A stretch of 64,000 bases of DNA from Neomoorella stamsii (GCF_002995805.1 NZ_PVXL01000029.1:34055-98054), one strand, 5' to 3'. Counted from the stretch's first letter, positions 15,928 through 24,598 are shown. Made by a program: numbers and translations. Notes: generated by a model from the sequence alone, not told the origin.

Positions 15928-16731
15928 CTAATCACCCTCTGTACCGGCCATGTTGATAAAGACGTCTTCCAGGGTCGGCAGGCCGGCCGCTGCCATGAGC
16001 CGCGCCGGGGGGCCAAAGGCATGGAGACGGCCGCGGTCCATGAGGGCTATAAGGTGGCATCGTTCCGCCTCGTCCATATAGTGGGTAGTAACCAGGATGG
16101 TAATGCCCTCGGCAGCCAGCCCCTCCAGGAGGTCCCAGAAAAGGCGGCGGGAAACGGGGTCGACGCCGGCGGTAGGTTCGTCCAGGACCAGCAAACGCGG
16201 CCGGTGGATAAAGGCGCAGGCCAGGGCCACCCGCTGCTTCCAGCCACCGGACAAAGTACCTACCCTTTGTTTCTCGCGTCCGCCCAGGCGCATGTGTTCG
16301 TAGAGTTCCCGGCAGCGCCGGGTAAGGGCCGTACTACAGAGGCCATAAATGCTGCCAAAAAAATGCAGGTTTTCGGCGACGGTGAGGTCCTCGTAGAGGT
16401 TGAATTTTTGCGACATATAGCCGATGCTGGCCTTGATGGCTTCAGCCTGAGTGATAATGTCCAGGCCTAAGACCTGGCCGCTGCCGCTGCTGGGCCGCAT
16501 CAGGCCGCACAGCATGCGGATGGTGGTGCTTTTGCCTGAACCGTTGGGACCCAGGAGGCCAAAGATGCTACCTGCGGGGACCTGGAAGCTCACCTGGCGC
16601 ACGGCCTGGATGGGACCAAAATTTTTGCTTAAGTTGGTGACCTCAATGGCCGGGAGAGCCTGGTGACCTGGCGTGGCTGTGCCGGGCTGGTCTCCGGTCC
16701 CTGGCCCGGCGACCTGATAGCGAAGGTTCAT
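15928..16731 (-). CDS. ABC exporter ATP-binding protein
   Basis: A 267-residue ATPase of the CcmA/YbhF class. Walker A GPNGSGKST, signature LSGGWKQR, Walker B LLVLDEPTAGVDP and the H-loop TTHYMDEAERC are all present, so it should be active. Its signature has Trp in place of the usual Gln after GG, a common variant in this subgroup. An N-terminal tail of about 25 Gly- and Pro-rich residues precedes the domain. The ATG follows AAAAGGAGA, and the gene starts 15 bases after the adaptor gene ends. It powers the permease at 14729-15871. Confidence 0.88.
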   Translation of the reverse strand: MNLRYQVAGPGTGDQPGTATPGHQALPAIEVTNLSKNFGPIQAVRQVSFQVPAGSIFGLLGPNGSGKSTTIRMLCGLMRPSSGSGQVLGLDIITQAEAIKASIGYMSQKFNLYEDLTVAENLHFFGSIYGLCSTALTRRCRELYEHMRLGGREKQRVGTLSGGWKQRVALACAFIHRPRLLVLDEPTAGVDPVSRRLFWDLLEGLAAEGITILVTTHYMDEAERCHLIALMDRGRLHAFGPPARLMAAAGLPTLEDVFINMAGTEGD

Positions 16732-16746
16732 AGGTTGGTCTCCTTT

Positions 16747-17781
16747 TCAGGGGGTGATGGGCATAAAGGTAACGTCAGCAGGCAGTCCCGGCCGCAACTT
16801 ATCCTGCCCCCCGGTTACCCGGATTTTTACCCGGAAGACCAGGTTGACCCGGTCTTCCCTGGTCTGGACCTGGCGGGGGGTAAATTCAGCCTGGGGAGCG
16901 ATATACTCTACCTGGCCGGGGAAGGACTGGTCCGGATAGGTGTCCACCTGGATCTGGACCGGCTGGCCTATTTGCACTTCCCCGAGCCTGTTTTCTGGGA
17001 TGTAGACATTGAGCCACAGGTTGTTGAGGTCCAGGAGGGTCACAACTTCCGCCCCGGGGGGGACCAGTTCTCCCCTTTCAAAGTTAACGCTGGCTACCAG
17101 GCCGGCAGCCGGGGAGCGCAGGGCAGTTTTATTTAAATTTAACTGTGCTAAGGCCAGGTTAGCTTCACCCTGCTTCACCCCGGCTTCCAGGCGCTCCAGG
17201 GTGTACGGTGTGCTGCCGGCCCGGAGCAAGGACAGCCGGGATTTGGCTTCTTCCAGCTGGGCCCGGGCTGCTTCTAACTGGTGCCGGGCCTGGTTATACT
17301 GGGTTTCCCGGTTTAGCAGTTCCTGTTCCGGCAGGGCCCCGGCCTGATAAAGTTCCCGGGCCCGGCGCAGATTATCTTCCAGAAGTGCTACCTGCTCCTG
17401 CACGATGGCTGCCTGGGCGTCCAGGCGGGCTACTTCCTGTTCGGCGGCGGCAATTTCCTCGGACCTGGCGCCTGCCCGGGCTTCGGCTAAAGCGGCCCGG
17501 GCTGCGGCTATACCGGCCCCGGCCTGGGCCACCTGGATCTGGTAGGCCGCCTGGTCCAGGCGGCCGATGAGCTTGCCGGCCGGGACTGTGTCACCCTCCT
17601 TGACGGCCAGCTCCTGCAGCGTCCCGCCAACTTCGGCAATTACCTTGACCTCAGTAGCTTCGATGGTGCCGCTGGCTGTAAGGAGTTTTTCTTTCTCCCG
17701 GGGCTGGCACCCGGTTATCAACGCCAGGGTGAGTGTTAAAATTGCCAGTAGCACAAGGCTAGTTCGTTTACCTCTACCCAA
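16747..17781 (-). CDS. HlyD/EmrA-like membrane fusion protein, lipoprotein
   Basis: A 344-residue adaptor of an efflux system. A signal peptide ends in a lipobox-like LALITGCQPRE, so the protein is likely anchored by a lipidated Cys. It has the biotinyl-lipoyl-like halves (EVGGTLQELAVKEGDTVPAG and SPAAGLVASVNFERGELVPPG) flanking a long alpha-helical hairpin rich in Ala, Glu and Gln (about 75-200), then a beta-barrel region. It is the first gene of the three-gene export operon. In a Gram-positive cell such proteins help the permease at the outer face of the membrane. Confidence 0.85.
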   Translation of the reverse strand: MGRGKRTSLVLLAILTLTLALITGCQPREKEKLLTASGTIEATEVKVIAEVGGTLQELAVKEGDTVPAGKLIGRLDQAAYQIQVAQAGAGIAAARAALAEARAGARSEEIAAAEQEVARLDAQAAIVQEQVALLEDNLRRARELYQAGALPEQELLNRETQYNQARHQLEAARAQLEEAKSRLSLLRAGSTPYTLERLEAGVKQGEANLALAQLNLNKTALRSPAAGLVASVNFERGELVPPGAEVVTLLDLNNLWLNVYIPENRLGEVQIGQPVQIQVDTYPDQSFPGQVEYIAPQAEFTPRQVQTREDRVNLVFRVKIRVTGGQDKLRPGLPADVTFMPITP

Positions 17782-17868
17782 GTGGTTAACCCTCCCCCAT
17801 AAAAAAGTACTCAGAACCAGGGAGTATATGGCTTTTTAAACTATATAAGCTTTTTCAGGGTGCTTGAA

Positions 17869-18324
17869 TCATACCCCTAAAATTCCAGTTTTCAGGGCAT
17901 CTGCTGGCGTCAAAGCTGGTATGGACAACTGCTGGAGGAAATGCCTGGCGTTCCAGCTAACATAGTGCGATACCAGTGGACCCATGTTTCGTACCGTATA
18001 GATAATCAGCGCATCGCCAAAGCTGGCCTTTTTACTTATGATCGCCAGGATACTTTTTATTGTTAGGCGCGGCAGGTACTCCTTTGAGGGCGGGTAAATT
18101 TGCAGGTTATAATGGGTCGGCAAATGATAATAAAGGTTTAATAGCTGCTGCTCGTTTAAGTTATAGGAAAGGATACCACATACCTCTAAAACATTGAAGA
18201 TCGATGTAATACCTTGTTGCTTGCCATGCTTGAGCCCGGCTAAAAAAGCAGCGTTTTCTTTATACATAGTGTCACGGCGATAGCGCAGGTCGATTAGTAA
18301 TACATCAGAATCTACGAATATCAC
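17869..18324 (-). CDS. PIN-domain protein, VapC-like toxin
   Basis: A 151-residue protein beginning MIFVDSDVLLIDLRYR, the first acidic strand of PIN nucleases (Asp 5 and 7), with Glu in FNVLEVCGIL and Asp in KASFGDALIIY as further metal ligands. PIN toxins cleave tRNA or rRNA. The gene overlaps the end of a Phd/YefM-type antitoxin gene by four bases, the usual coupled arrangement. The C-terminal half is diverged and ends without the classic fourth acidic strand being obvious, so activity is probable but unproved. Confidence 0.75.
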   Translation of the reverse strand: MIFVDSDVLLIDLRYRRDTMYKENAAFLAGLKHGKQQGITSIFNVLEVCGILSYNLNEQQLLNLYYHLPTHYNLQIYPPSKEYLPRLTIKSILAIISKKASFGDALIIYTVRNMGPLVSHYVSWNARHFLQQLSIPALTPADALKTGILGV

Positions 18325-18593
18325 TTTTGCCGCCTGCTTTCCTTGAGAGCTTCGTGCCAGTCAGGGTAATATGGCTCGCTGGCTTCCAGGGCCCGTTCAA
18401 TATCTGCCCACGCCTCATGATAGGGAAGAGGGGAAAATTCGGGAGTGTCATTTTCAAAGGGTATTAGCCATGCCACAGGCTTACCCCGATGCGTAATGGC
18501 AAAACGTTCCCCGGCCCTAACCTTCTCTAATATCTTTCCAGTATAAATACGTAGCTCCTTGCTGGTGGCAAATTCCAATGCGTTTCCCCCCAA
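18321..18593 (-). CDS. Phd/YefM-type antitoxin
   Basis: A 90-residue protein with the Phd N-terminal fold: ATSKELRIYTGKILEKVRAG, then RFAITHRGKPVAWLIPF, the DNA-binding beta-hairpin region. The C-terminal tail from about residue 55 is acidic and aromatic (YHEAWADIERALEASEPYYP), as expected for a toxin-wrapping segment. Four-base overlap with the PIN gene downstream. It would repress its own operon and neutralise the PIN protein. Confidence 0.78.
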   Translation of the reverse strand: MGGNALEFATSKELRIYTGKILEKVRAGERFAITHRGKPVAWLIPFENDTPEFSPLPYHEAWADIERALEASEPYYPDWHEALKESRRQK

Positions 18594-18699
18594 GAAGGCA
18601 TTAGTTAAAACTTAAGTTTACCTTAAGTATATACTTGAAAATAACTCCAGTCAAGGAATCCTCAATATCCTTACTTTAAAACTCGCCCGATACCTGTTG

Positions 18700-18740
18700 C
18701 AAAAAAACACATTAGCCCCGGTTACAATACCGGGGCTAAT
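18700..18740 (-). terminator. Strong terminator of the ECF transporter operon
   Basis: A perfect 12-bp stem, ATTAGCCCCGGT (18711-18722) with ACCGGGGCTAAT (18729-18740), six-base loop. On the minus strand it is followed by GTGTTTTTTTGC. It ends transcription of the genes that lie to its right. A second inverted repeat, CCGGCCAGAG/CTCTGGCCGG, lies at about 18771-18820. Confidence 0.8.
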
Positions 18741-18846
18741 GCATTACCGGATTTCAGGCCGATTGGCCCCCGGCCAGAGGTAACTATACCTCCAGTTTAG
18801 CACCTCCCTCTGGCCGGTTGCGGGCCGGTGGGCTGACTGGATAATC

Positions 18847-19602
18847 TTAACGCAGCGATACAATCGCCAGGACGGCCGTCAGGAGCAGGCACGAAGAGAT
18901 TACCCCTATGTCCAGTAACTGGAAGGTCGAGGTGTGCAGGCTGGTACGGGGGCCGGTGCCAAAAGCGCGGGTTTCCATGGAGATGGCCATGGTCCGGGCC
19001 CGCTGGACGGACATGAGGAGGAGAGGGAGGGCCAGGGGGATGAGGGCCAGAAAGCGCTTGATAATATTGCGGCCTTCCAGGTCGTAGGCCCGGGCCCGCT
19101 GGGCCTGGATGACCAGGCTCAATTCTTCCTGCAGGGTAGGGATAAACCTTAAAGAGGTTACCAGCATCAGGGCATAGACATAGGGTACCTTGAGTTTTTC
19201 CACAAAGGCGACAATCATATCCTTGGGCGGGGTGGTGGCCAGGAGAACGGGAATGGTGGAAGTCATGGCCAGCATCCTTAAAGCGAGCATGGTGCAGGCC
19301 TTGAGCCCCACGTCGGTGATCCGGCCAAAGCCGGTGCCTGGTACCAGGGTAAAAACAACCTGGCCCTCGTCGATTAAAAAGACCTGAAAGAGGAAAAAGA
19401 TGGCGGCAAAGATGATCAGCCCGCGGATGGCGGGCAAGATTTCCCGCAACACCTTACCAATCAGGGCGACGGCCAGGACCGAGGCCCAGAGGCCAAGGAG
19501 CGGCAGGGGTTGCTGGTAGACAAAGGCCAGGGTAATAACGGCCAGGGACCAGACGACTTTGGTAAGGGGGTTGAGTTTATGCAGGAAGGACTTGCCGGGC
19601 AT
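18847..19602 (-). CDS. ecfT: Energy-coupling factor transporter, transmembrane T component
   Basis: A 251-residue membrane protein with four or five hydrophobic segments and the two cytoplasmic coupling helices that carry Ala-Arg-Gly/Ala motifs: VIQAQRARAYDLEG and SVQRARTMAISMETRAFG. These touch the two ATPases. The gene overlaps the preceding ATPase gene by 26 bases. With two EcfA proteins and an S component on the same strand it makes a complete dedicated ECF importer. The perfect hairpin at 18711-18740 ends the operon. Confidence 0.88.
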   Translation of the reverse strand: MPGKSFLHKLNPLTKVVWSLAVITLAFVYQQPLPLLGLWASVLAVALIGKVLREILPAIRGLIIFAAIFFLFQVFLIDEGQVVFTLVPGTGFGRITDVGLKACTMLALRMLAMTSTIPVLLATTPPKDMIVAFVEKLKVPYVYALMLVTSLRFIPTLQEELSLVIQAQRARAYDLEGRNIIKRFLALIPLALPLLLMSVQRARTMAISMETRAFGTGPRTSLHTSTFQLLDIGVISSCLLLTAVLAIVSLR

Positions 19603-20422
19603 CTACCTCACCCCTTAAAGCGGCGATAATTTCGGCATACAATTCTTCTACCGTCAGGACGGGGCGCAGGAGTCCCTGTTCCTGGTAAGGCCGGGCGAGC
19701 TGGATGGCCTGGGGAGGTACGAGGCCGGCGGCGTTCAGGATATCTTCCCGGGCAAAAACTGTCGCCACGGGCCCATCCAGGAGCAACCGCCCTTCCCCCA
19801 GGACCAGGGCCCGGCCGGCGAAGCGGGCCACCATTTCCATATCGTGGCTGACGAGGAGTACTGTGTGGCCTTGCTGGTGCAGCTTCTTGACAAGCCTCAT
19901 TATTTCCAGGGCTTCGCGGTAATCCTGGCCGGTGGTGGGTTCGTCCAAGACCAGGACTTCCGGCTGCATGGCCAGGACGGAGGCTAGGGCCACCCGCTGG
20001 CGCTGGCCTTTGCTGAGCTGCCGGGGGTTAAAATCCAGATAAGGGGTGAGGCCTACGGCAGCAGCCGCTTCCGCCACCCTATCTTCCAGGGCCGCCCCTT
20101 TGAGACCTAAATTCTTAGGACCGAAGGCCAGTTCTTCCCTGACGGTGGACAGGAAGATCTGGTGATCCGGGTTTTGAAAAAGGAAGCCTACCTTGCGGGC
20201 CAGTTCAGCCACCCGTGCCCGGGCCGTATCCAGGCCGCCGATCAGGATCCTGCCCACTGTGGGTTTAAGAAGCCCGTTCAGGAGCTTGAGGAGGGTGGTT
20301 TTCCCGGCGCCGTTCTGGCCGATGAGGGCCACGAATTCCCCGGACCGAATATGAAAGGATAGGTCCCTGAGGGCTTGGAAACCGTTGGGGTAAGTAAACT
20401 CTACATTTTCAGCCCGGATCAT
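19577..20422 (-). CDS. ecfA: Energy-coupling factor transporter ATPase (EcfA)
   Basis: A 281-residue ATPase with Walker A GQNGAGKTT, Q-loop FLFQNPDHQIF, signature LSKGQRQR, Walker B VLVLDEPTTGQD and H-loop LLVSHDMEMVA. The NPDHQIF version of the Q-loop and the long C-terminal extension are typical of ECF/CbiO ATPases. It overlaps ecfT and forms a pair with the second ATPase at 20720-21586. A gap of 297 bases lies between the two ATPase genes, unusual for this kind of operon. Confidence 0.88.
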   Translation of the reverse strand: MIRAENVEFTYPNGFQALRDLSFHIRSGEFVALIGQNGAGKTTLLKLLNGLLKPTVGRILIGGLDTARARVAELARKVGFLFQNPDHQIFLSTVREELAFGPKNLGLKGAALEDRVAEAAAAVGLTPYLDFNPRQLSKGQRQRVALASVLAMQPEVLVLDEPTTGQDYREALEIMRLVKKLHQQGHTVLLVSHDMEMVARFAGRALVLGEGRLLLDGPVATVFAREDILNAAGLVPPQAIQLARPYQEQGLLRPVLTVEELYAEIIAALRGEVDARQVLPA

Positions 20423-20719
20423 TTTTATGCGCCTCCAAATATAGGTTGCCGCCCCGTACTGATGGCGACAGCTTTCAGGTATCTTTTACCGCCGGCTGGC
20501 AGCGTTTTTCTCTCCCCATGATCCCTGCACAGCAGTTGCCCTCAACTCGCCCGCAAAGGTTAGCCGGTTATAAGATGAGGCATTTACTGATTGCACTATG
20601 GTATTGCCCTGCCCGTACCAGATCCCTGGCTGTAAATAAATGCGGCCGGGAAGCTGCTCACCCCTGTGGAGTCTCCATAAGAAACAGGACCATCTATCTT
20701 ATAACTTACCTGCGTACCG
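20423..20719. other. Unexplained 297-base gap inside the ECF operon
   Basis: The space between the two ecfA genes has no frame I can support on either strand; the plus-strand frame from 20446 runs into the antisense of the ATPase gene and has no family resemblance. I saw no terminator or known riboswitch pattern. It may be a deleted gene or a leader. Confidence 0.4.
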
Positions 20720-21586
20720 CTATGCCCTGGACGCCCGGCTCCCAAGCAGGCGCCCCAGTTCCCGCCGGCCTTCGTCTACCTCCAGGGGCAGGTCGCCGTG
20801 ATAGACGCCGGCCCGGCGTAGCATCCGGAACAGGGCTGTCACCGGGGGTACCTCCAGGCCCAGTTCGGTCGTCAATTTCTCCTGGGCCAGGATCTGGCGC
20901 GGGCTGGCATCGGCCACGATGCGGCCCTTGCTAAGACAGATCAGACGGGGGACCCGGGGGGCGAGAACACTTATTTTTTGTTCAATCAAGAGGATGGTTA
21001 TGCCATAGTCCCGGTTGAGCCGCTGCAGGAGGGCCACGATTTCCACAGTCCCCCGGGGGTCGAGTTCGGAAGTCGGTTCATCCAGCACCAGCACCCTGGG
21101 CCTTAAAGCCACGGCAGCGGCAATGGCCACCTTTTGCTTCTGGCCGCCGGATAATTCCCGTAAACTACGGTGGCGCAGGCTGGCTATGCCCACCATTTCC
21201 AGGGCGGTGCCAATGCGCTGCCGCATTTCTTCCCGGGGGACGGCCAGGTTTTCCAGGCCGAAGGCCAGCTCATCCTCGACTACTTCCGCTACCAGCTGGG
21301 CTTCCGGGTCCTGGAAGACGCTGCCGATAACCCCGGCCAGCCGGGCGCAGGGGGTTTTTGCCGTGTCTAAACCGGCAACCATTACCCTGCCACCCATACG
21401 GCCTCCCTGAAAATTGGGGATGATGCCGTTCAGGGCCAGGGCCAGGGTGGTCTTGCCGGCGCCGGCGGGGCCAGTCAGGCCTAAAAATTCTCCCTCTTGG
21501 ACGGTCAAGTTTATTCCGTCCAGGGCTGGCACCTGGCTGTCGGGATAGTAAAAAGTAAAATTCTCTACTTTAATAATGGGTTCCAT
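20720..21586 (-). CDS. ecfA: Energy-coupling factor transporter ATPase (second EcfA)
   Basis: A 288-residue ATPase: Walker A GPAGAGKTT, Q-loop SVFQDPEAQLV, signature LSGGQKQK, Walker B VLVLDEPTSELDP. In the H-loop position it reads LLIEQKI, i.e. Glu-Gln where most ABC ATPases have Ser-His; this is frequent in one of the two ECF ATPases, giving one strong and one degenerate site in the heterodimer. It lies 33 bases after the S-component gene. A C-terminal extension of about 70 residues with VTALFRMLRRAGVYHGDLP is characteristic of the EcfA regulatory tail. Confidence 0.86.
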   Translation of the reverse strand: MEPIIKVENFTFYYPDSQVPALDGINLTVQEGEFLGLTGPAGAGKTTLALALNGIIPNFQGGRMGGRVMVAGLDTAKTPCARLAGVIGSVFQDPEAQLVAEVVEDELAFGLENLAVPREEMRQRIGTALEMVGIASLRHRSLRELSGGQKQKVAIAAAVALRPRVLVLDEPTSELDPRGTVEIVALLQRLNRDYGITILLIEQKISVLAPRVPRLICLSKGRIVADASPRQILAQEKLTTELGLEVPPVTALFRMLRRAGVYHGDLPLEVDEGRRELGRLLGSRASRA

Positions 21587-21619
21587 GAACCGGCCTCCGG
21601 GCTGCTGCGCTCTATCAGG

Positions 21620-22174
21620 TTAAACATTTTTCAGCAGTTGCTTCAAGGGGAAATAGAGTACCTGGGCCAGGACGGCGTTAAAGATGCCGGTAACTATAAC
21701 TACCATGAGAAGATAAGTGTAAGCGGGATTTTTGGGTAAAGTAGCAAAGAGAGTTATGGCTTTAAAGATAGTAATGTACGTAAAACCGCTGGCGAAGGTA
21801 CCCAGGAAGGTAACTACCAGGGGTTTTACTACCCTGAAGAAGCTGTTTTTATCAAAGGGCAGGTAGAGTAAAAGGGCGGTAACAATAGCTCCTACCGGTT
21901 CGCTGGCAAAATTCAGGTAGGGCAGCAGAGATTTGGTGGTCAGCTGGCAGACGGCGGCTGCCACCAGGCCGATCCCCAGCACCTGGGACAGGCGGGGCCG
22001 CAAAAGCATGATGGCCAGGACATACATACCGATGACTACGTTGGGTGTGATGCCAAAGAAGGGCGGGGTGATCATCCTGAGTACCGCGCCTGCTGCCAGC
22101 AGGACGGCCACCACGACCACGTCCATGGCCTGCAGCCCCTGCTTTTCCACCCGGGTTACTTTGACCTCTTCCAT
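21620..22174 (-). CDS. ECF transporter S component, TrpP-like (probable tryptophan uptake)
   Basis: A 184-residue membrane protein with five or six helices, of the substrate-binding S-component type. The segment RMITPPFFGITPNVVIGMYV resembles the PP-x-FFG-x-xPD region of TrpP tryptophan transporters. It heads a four-gene ECF operon. The leader upstream carries a row of GAG/UAG triplets at five-base intervals and a terminator hairpin, the hallmark of TRAP control by tryptophan, which independently supports tryptophan or a precursor as the substrate. The family match is by eye; a different aromatic substrate remains possible. Confidence 0.7.
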   Translation of the reverse strand: MEEVKVTRVEKQGLQAMDVVVVAVLLAAGAVLRMITPPFFGITPNVVIGMYVLAIMLLRPRLSQVLGIGLVAAAVCQLTTKSLLPYLNFASEPVGAIVTALLLYLPFDKNSFFRVVKPLVVTFLGTFASGFTYITIFKAITLFATLPKNPAYTYLLMVVIVTGIFNAVLAQVLYFPLKQLLKNV

Positions 22175-22235
22175 TGATAAGTCCCCCTTGATAATGAATT
22201 ATTACTGCCGGCGGGGCTGCGGCCCCGGAACGGCT

Positions 22236-22275
22236 GGATAAATAAAAACAGCCTGACGAAAACCGCCAGGCTGTT
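22236..22275 (-). terminator. Attenuator terminator in the leader of the trpP-like gene
   Basis: On the minus strand AACAGCCTG (22275-22267) pairs with CAGGCTGTT (22255-22247), followed by TTTTATTTAT. It lies between the triplet array and the S-component start codon, so reading through it decides expression of the operon. A second stable stem, CGGGGC/GCCCCG, lies between it and the ribosome site. Confidence 0.75.
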
Positions 22276-22285
22276 ATTGCCTTCA

Positions 22286-22336
22286 CTCCGGCCAGTCTCG
22301 TCTCTCCTCATCTAAGCTAGGTACTCAACTCAACTC
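22286..22336 (-). promoter_or_regulatory. TRAP-binding-like GAG/UAG triplet array
   Basis: In the minus-strand leader, triplets GAG, GAG, GAG, UAG, UAG, GAG, GAG, GAG start at 22336, 22331, 22326, 22319, 22314, 22309, 22304 and 22299, with a ninth GAG at 22288. Steps are 5,5,7,5,5,5,5 and then 11 bases. TRAP binds 9-11 (G/U)AG triplets with two- or three-base spacers. The terminator hairpin begins 11 bases beyond the last triplet. No T-box sequence was found. The TRAP gene (mtrB) is not in the window. Confidence 0.72.
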
Positions 22337-22417
22337 ATTTTTCACTTGTCACCTTTAGCATAACAGGGAGAGCAAGTTCTTGTCAAGGAGTAATTTGGCT
22401 AATTTGGATCCGGCGGG

Positions 22418-22567
22418 GTGGTGCTTAAAGCCCCTGCTCACGACCCTCTTCGCCTGAAACCCTTGTTTGCTCCCCTCGCCCGCGAGGAGAGGGTTAAAGA
22501 AGCTTTTCACCGGGGCTATGAAGAGATGTCGCGGCCGATGCAGGAGCTTCCAGCAAAAGGCGAGTAA
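22418..22567 (+). CDS. Small uncharacterised ORF
   Basis: A 49-codon frame from a GTG behind GGCGGGG. It reads LKAPAHDPLRLKPLFAPLAR, then EERVKEAFHRGYEEMSRPMQ, ending ELPAKGE. Charged and probably helical. I know no family for it. It lies between the ECF leader and the IS110 element and could be the tail of a gene cut by the insertion. Low confidence. Confidence 0.3.
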   Translation: MVLKAPAHDPLRLKPLFAPLAREERVKEAFHRGYEEMSRPMQELPAKGE

Positions 22568-22679
22568 GCGGGTAACATGGGCGACCAGGCGCTGCCCTTG
22601 GGAGCAGCGCCTTCAGTTGGCATCGGTTTCTTCTGCAATGCTTTTCTCCGGTAGGAGGGGGCAAAATGTTTGACCTTTG

Positions 22680-22959
22680 AGGTATCCTTTACTTTATGGC
22701 AATCACGGTAGAACCGATGGCGGGGCAGTTCACTCTCTCCTGCACTACTACTGAGTGCTTACTTAGACTGCTCCCCGGGCCTGACGGCAACCGCTTACAC
22801 GCGGGTCGCACGCCCTTTAGAGGTTCTCCCTTCAGCAAGGAGCTGCGCACCAGTCTCTTAAGGGTCGGTGCTCATCAGCAAGGTTGCTGTTACGCCGGGT
22901 TCCCAGGGATACCCCAATTTTTACTTCGCTATTTTCCCGGGAAAGGAGGTGTTTTCGCT
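22680..22959 (+). other. Non-coding 5' end of IS110 element (possible bridge-RNA region)
   Basis: About 280 bases between the small ORF and the IS110 recombinase start hold no supported gene but have several short self-complementary stretches, such as AGCAAGGTTGCT near 22877 and GGGTCGCACGCCC near 22803. In IS110-group elements the long non-coding left end encodes a structured bridge RNA that specifies target and donor DNA. A strong separate hairpin, AGGCGCTGC/GCAGCGCCT, lies just before it at about 22588-22612. The element ends were not located. Confidence 0.35.
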
Positions 22960-24188
22960 ATGGGTAAAACCCTTTTTGTCGGTATCGATATAGGCTCTGA
23001 CACCAATGTGGTGCGCATCCTTGATGATACCGGCGAAGATGTCTGCGGTTTTAGCGTCTCCAACGACCTCCCCGGGGCTGAAAGGCTTGTGGAATGTTAT
23101 TGCTGAAGCTGAGCTTATTGATGTTGATAAGGTTAAGATTGGCATGGAAGCTACTAACCTGTATTGGTGGCACCTTTCCCAGGCCCTGCATGAGGCTCCT
23201 GAACTCTCGGCTTTTGATGCTGAAATAGCGGTGATTAACCCTAAGGTAATCGATGTTTTTAGCGTATCTACCCGGATATGGCTAAGACCGACGCCTTGGA
23301 TGCCCGGGTTATTGCTGATTGCTTGCGGTTTGGACGGGTACGTCCAACACCCCCCTCCTGATATGACCTATGCTCCGTTGCAACGGCTAACCCGGTTTCG
23401 CTATCATATGGTCACTAACCTTACCCGCGAGAAGAACAGGGCCCTCAATCTGATATTCCTTAAGTTCTCTACATACCAGAAGGAGTGCCCCTTCTCCGAT
23501 TTGTTCGGGCAGGCCTCCCGGGCTGTCGTTGGCAACCTCACCCCTGATGAAATTGCTGATATGCCGGTGGAGAAACTGGTCGACATGATGCTGCAACACG
23601 GTAATAATCGCTTGAAGGATGTCCCGGAGATGGCTAGAGTAATTAAACAGGCGGCCCGCAAGTCCTACCGTTTAAACCCCAAAATGCGGGATGCTGTTGA
23701 TGTTACCCTGGCTATGTCCCTGGAGACGATCCGTTTCTTTGAAACCCAGCAGAAGAAAATCGACCAGGTCATTGCCAAAGAACTAAAAGCCATTCCTCAA
23801 ACGTTAGACACTATTCCAGGTTTTAGGGCCAGTTTACACTGCCGGTATAGTAGCGGAAATAGGTGACATCTCCAGATTTAAGAATCAAAATGCCCTTGCT
23901 AAATTCGCGGGCCTGACCTGGCGGCAGCATCAGTCCAGCAAGTTTTCTGCCGAGGATATCCCCCTCACCAGGTCTGGTAATTATTACTTACGGTACTACC
24001 TCATTGAAGCGGCTAATTCCGTCCGGTTGCGGGAGCCGGAATACGCCGCGTTCTACCGTAAGAAATTTACCGAAGCCAGGCATCATCACCATAAACGTGC
24101 CCTGGTCTTGACTGCCCGCAAGCTCGTGCGTATGGTCTTCACGCTGCTGAGTGAGGGCCAAATTTACCGGCAAAGGAGGTTGGGTTAA
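22960..24188 (+). pseudogene. IS110-family recombinase (transposase), multiply frameshifted
   Basis: The start MGKTLFVGIDIGSDTNVV follows AAAGGAGGTG and carries the first catalytic Asp of the DEDD (RuvC-like) domain. Further pieces lie in other frames: KIGMEATNLYWWHL, then RIYPDMAKTDALDARVIADC (from about 23258 in a third frame), then TYAPLQRLTRFRYHMV. The C-terminal domain starts at IPGFRAS and, after another shift near 23830, continues AGIVAEIGDISRFKNQNALA to a TAA at 24186. At least four shifts make the gene inactive. It marks a dead insertion at the left border of the defence locus. Confidence 0.85.
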
Positions 24189-24442
24189 ATACCTCTTTTG
24201 CAACTTACTTTTACTGTTTGCGCTGGTAATTACTGTTTTGATTTACCGGCTTGGTTTCTTATTATCTTTTTACATTTTGAGACATTAAAATTTCCAATTC
24301 AGCGTCTTGACATTTTACCGCGGGTCTATGTTTTCCATTGCATCGAGTGTTACATTATTCCCTCTTAAAAAACAAGGGAAGAAAAACTTAAAGCAAGACA
24401 GTTAGCGGTGCCGACTGGTTTGGGCAGGAAATTAGGAGGAGA

Positions 24443-24598
24443 ATGGAGAATAATCCAGACAAATACAATAGAGTACGCGCCTTTATGGTTCGGACTCCCC
24501 AAGAAAGGCTATTTGGTCATATTTCGGGCTTACCCGTTAGAGGGTCGCCCCGTTTTGATGTAGCACCTGATATAGTCTTGACATTACGCAAGCGATAG
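24443..24598 (+). CDS. Small ORF before the defence operon
   Basis: A 51-codon frame with a good ribosome site (TTAGGAGGAG) and ATG. It reads MENNPDKYNRVRAFMVRTPQ, then ERLFGHISGLPVRGSPRFDV, and ends in LTLRKR, a basic tail. No family recognised. It sits 51 bases before the helicase gene on the same strand and could be a leader peptide or small regulator of the locus. The 250 bases before it (24189-24442) are AT-rich and show no gene. Confidence 0.4.
   Translation: MENNPDKYNRVRAFMVRTPQERLFGHISGLPVRGSPRFDVAPDIVLTLRKR

Noticed and set aside
20446..20934. 162-residue plus-strand frame in the ECF region
   Set aside because: No family resemblance; its second half is antisense to the ATPase gene and Pro/Gly/Arg-rich as expected for a shadow.
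22180..22380. T-box riboswitch before the trpP-like gene
   Set aside because: There is no GGGTGG-ACCGCG antiterminator sequence; the triplet array explains the leader better.
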